Shown: one piece after another, positions 62,768 through 64,000 of the stretch
Layout of the letters: every line of letters begins with the position of its first letter
How positions within the stretch are numbered: the stretch's first letter is position 1
The notes under the pieces: model-generated
Database searches by the model: none
The model's input: the letters and a program-made list of their open reading frames with translations, nothing else
What the model was told of the DNA's origin: nothing
Position numbers and translations under genes: made by a program
Assembly (NCBI GenBank): GCA_002869565.1
Contig: PKUJ01000017.1
Span: forward strand, 31,853-95,852
DNA: 64,000 nt
DNA from: Arcobacter sp.
GTDB taxonomy: Bacteria; Campylobacterota; Campylobacteria; Campylobacterales; Arcobacteraceae
Direction of reading: 5' to 3'

Positions 62768-64000
62768 ATGAAGATAGAGTTAGATAATAATAAAAAAGAG
62801 TTTGAATTAGAAATTATTCTTGTAGAAAGTTTAAAGGTATTTGATAAAAATACTAAAAAGATTTTAAAAGATTATTGTTTTGAGGCAAAAGAAGGTTCAA
62901 GTTTGTTATTAGTAGATACAAATAAATTCTATGTTGGAACAAATAAACTAAAAGGTGAGGATCTTAAAATTGCAGTTTCAAATGCAATAAGAGAGTTGAA
63001 AAAATATAAATTTAAAAAAATTAAAATATCACTTATTCAGAATAATAAAGAGTTGGATTTAAAAGAGCTAGTAGAGGGATTGATTTTAGGTGAATATGCT
63101 TTTGATAAATATAAGTCTAAAAAGAAAGATAATAATTTAAATGTTTTTGTAAATATTAAAGATAGTAAAAAAACAAAAAAAGAGTTAGATAAAGAGTTAT
63201 TTGAGGTAAAAAGTATTTGTAATAGTGTAAATATGGTACGAGAAATTATTAATACTACACCAGAAGATTATTATCCAAAAACTATGGCAAAAAGTGCAAA
63301 AGATATCGCTTCTAAAAATGGTTTAGAGTGTAAAATTTATGGTGAAGAGTACTTATTAGATAATGGAATGAATGCAATGTTAGCTGTGGGTAGGACTTCA
63401 AGACATGAAAGTCAATTGATTCATTTGACGTACAAACCAGAGAATCCAAAAGGAAAAATCATAATAGTTGGAAAAGGTTTAACTTATGATTCTGGAGGCT
63501 TAAGTCTTAAAGCAGCAGAGGGAATGGTCTCAATGAAATGTGACAAAAGTGGAGGTGCAGCTGTTTTAGGAATAATGAATTCTCTAAAAGATTTAGCATA
63601 TCAATATGAAGTCCATGGAATAATTGGTGCAGTTGAAAATATGATAGGTGGAGATGCTTATAAACCTGATGATGTGTTAAAAGCTAAAAATGGCGTGACA
63701 ATTGAAGTTAGAAATACTGATGCTGAATGTAGGTTAGTTTTAGCAGATTGTTTATGTTATGCTCAAGATGAGATAAAAGATATTGATTATATTTTTGATT
63801 TAGCTACTTTGACAGGGGCTTGTATTGTAGCACTTGGAGAGTATACCACAGGAGTAATGGGACATAATGAAAAGCTAAAAAATAGACTAAATAAAGCAGC
63901 AAATCAATCAGGTGAATTGGTTGGATTTTTGCCATACAATAGATACTTGCCATCAATGATAAAAAGTTCGATTGCAGATATAACAAATAGTGCAAGCTCA
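62768..64000 (+). CDS. pepA: Leucyl aminopeptidase PepA (3' end beyond the window)
   Basis: The frame starts at ATG 62768 behind AAAAGGAT and runs off the right edge, so the C-terminus is missing. The M17 catalytic domain begins around INTTPEDYYPKTMAKSA and has IIVGKGLTYDSGGLSLK (metal-binding Lys and Asp), MVSMKCDKSGGAAVLGIM and GDAYKPDDVLKAKNGVTIEV. The signature NTDAE-G-RLVLAD reads NTDAECRLVLAD: the usual Gly is Cys (TGT at 63728-63730). FDLATLTGACIVALGEYTTG follows. It removes N-terminal residues from peptides. Confidence 0.92.
   Translation, partial: MKIELDNNKKEFELEIILVESLKVFDKNTKKILKDYCFEAKEGSSLLLVDTNKFYVGTNKLKGEDLKIAVSNAIRELKKYKFKKIKISLIQNNKELDLKELVEGLILGEYAFDKYKSKKKDNNLNVFVNIKDSKKTKKELDKELFEVKSICNSVNMVREIINTTPEDYYPKTMAKSAKDIASKNGLECKIYGEEYLLDNGMNAMLAVGRTSRHESQLIHLTYKPENPKGKIIIVGKGLTYDSGGLSLKAAEGMVSMKCDKSGGAAVLGIMNSLKDLAYQYEVHGIIGAVENMIGGDAYKPDDVLKAKNGVTIEVRNTDAECRLVLADCLCYAQDEIKDIDYIFDLATLTGACIVALGEYTTGVMGHNEKLKNRLNKAANQSGELVGFLPYNRYLPSMIKSSIADITNSASS

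Overview
The window is low-GC, densely coded DNA from a bacterium of the phylum Campylobacterota, most likely the Arcobacter group (Arcobacteraceae). Evidence: a flagellar block of that type, a COG3400-type TrkA protein, an HP0268-family protein beside miaB, futalosine-pathway menaquinone synthesis (MqnE), the ilvC / RNase R / holA / rpsF-ssb-rpsR neighbourhood, and frequent TTG starts preceded by AGGAG-like ribosome binding sites. No tRNA, rRNA, CRISPR array, transposase, prophage or integrase was seen, and no gene-free gap exceeds about 300 bases. It reads as chromosomal core.

Layout. 1-6438: flagellar genes (FliJ-like partial, MotE-like, fliL, an unknown membrane protein, flgH, flgK, fliD, fliS, FliT-like). 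6435-17874: housekeeping genes on both strands (tilS, rimO, panC, an orphan peptide-type ABC permease, acpS, ruvX, serB, tal, class II DAHP synthase, a 5'-truncated membrane protein, an ArsC-like protein, gatC, tgt). 18055-22892: a compact accessory operon of a TolC-family protein, a PhnD-like periplasmic protein, a membrane histidine kinase and a second PhnD-like protein, with no response regulator and no ABC partner. 22942-30904: COG3400 protein, DapC-like aminotransferase, unknown protein, murC, a chemoreceptor with a C-terminal xWxxF tail, and nhaA. 30906-41185: dprA, a frameshifted divergent polysaccharide deacetylase, ilvC, RNase R, an aminotransferase, a DsrE-like protein, a glycosyltransferase, holA, rpsF-ssb-rpsR. 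41255-45333: an iron(III) ABC uptake operon behind Fur-like boxes, with an S24-type protease domain as its last gene. 45341-45595: a large palindromic element and a 47-residue ORF. 45621-52131: cysS, nusA, HP0268, miaB, an acyltransferase and a GspL/PilM-PilN-like protein. 52164-55541: a tightly overlapped leftward operon bioF / small protein / carbonic anhydrase / small protein / mqnE. 55710-64000: a Kef-type antiporter, dgkA, a DUF502 protein, an interrupted ClC channel, a YraN-family protein, a formate-dehydrogenase-like molybdoenzyme with a ThiS-like carrier, and the start of pepA.

Three well-conserved genes are interrupted: the deacetylase by a one-base slip in a homopolymer, the iron permease by an in-frame TGA, and the ClC channel by an in-frame TAA. 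The coding pattern continues intact past each lesion. A fourth gene (14664-15386) has lost its start, and the PepA signature motif carries an unusual Gly-to-Cys change. These are either strain-level lesions or sequence errors. The best candidate for an undescribed system is the TolC / PhnD-like / kinase / PhnD-like operon.
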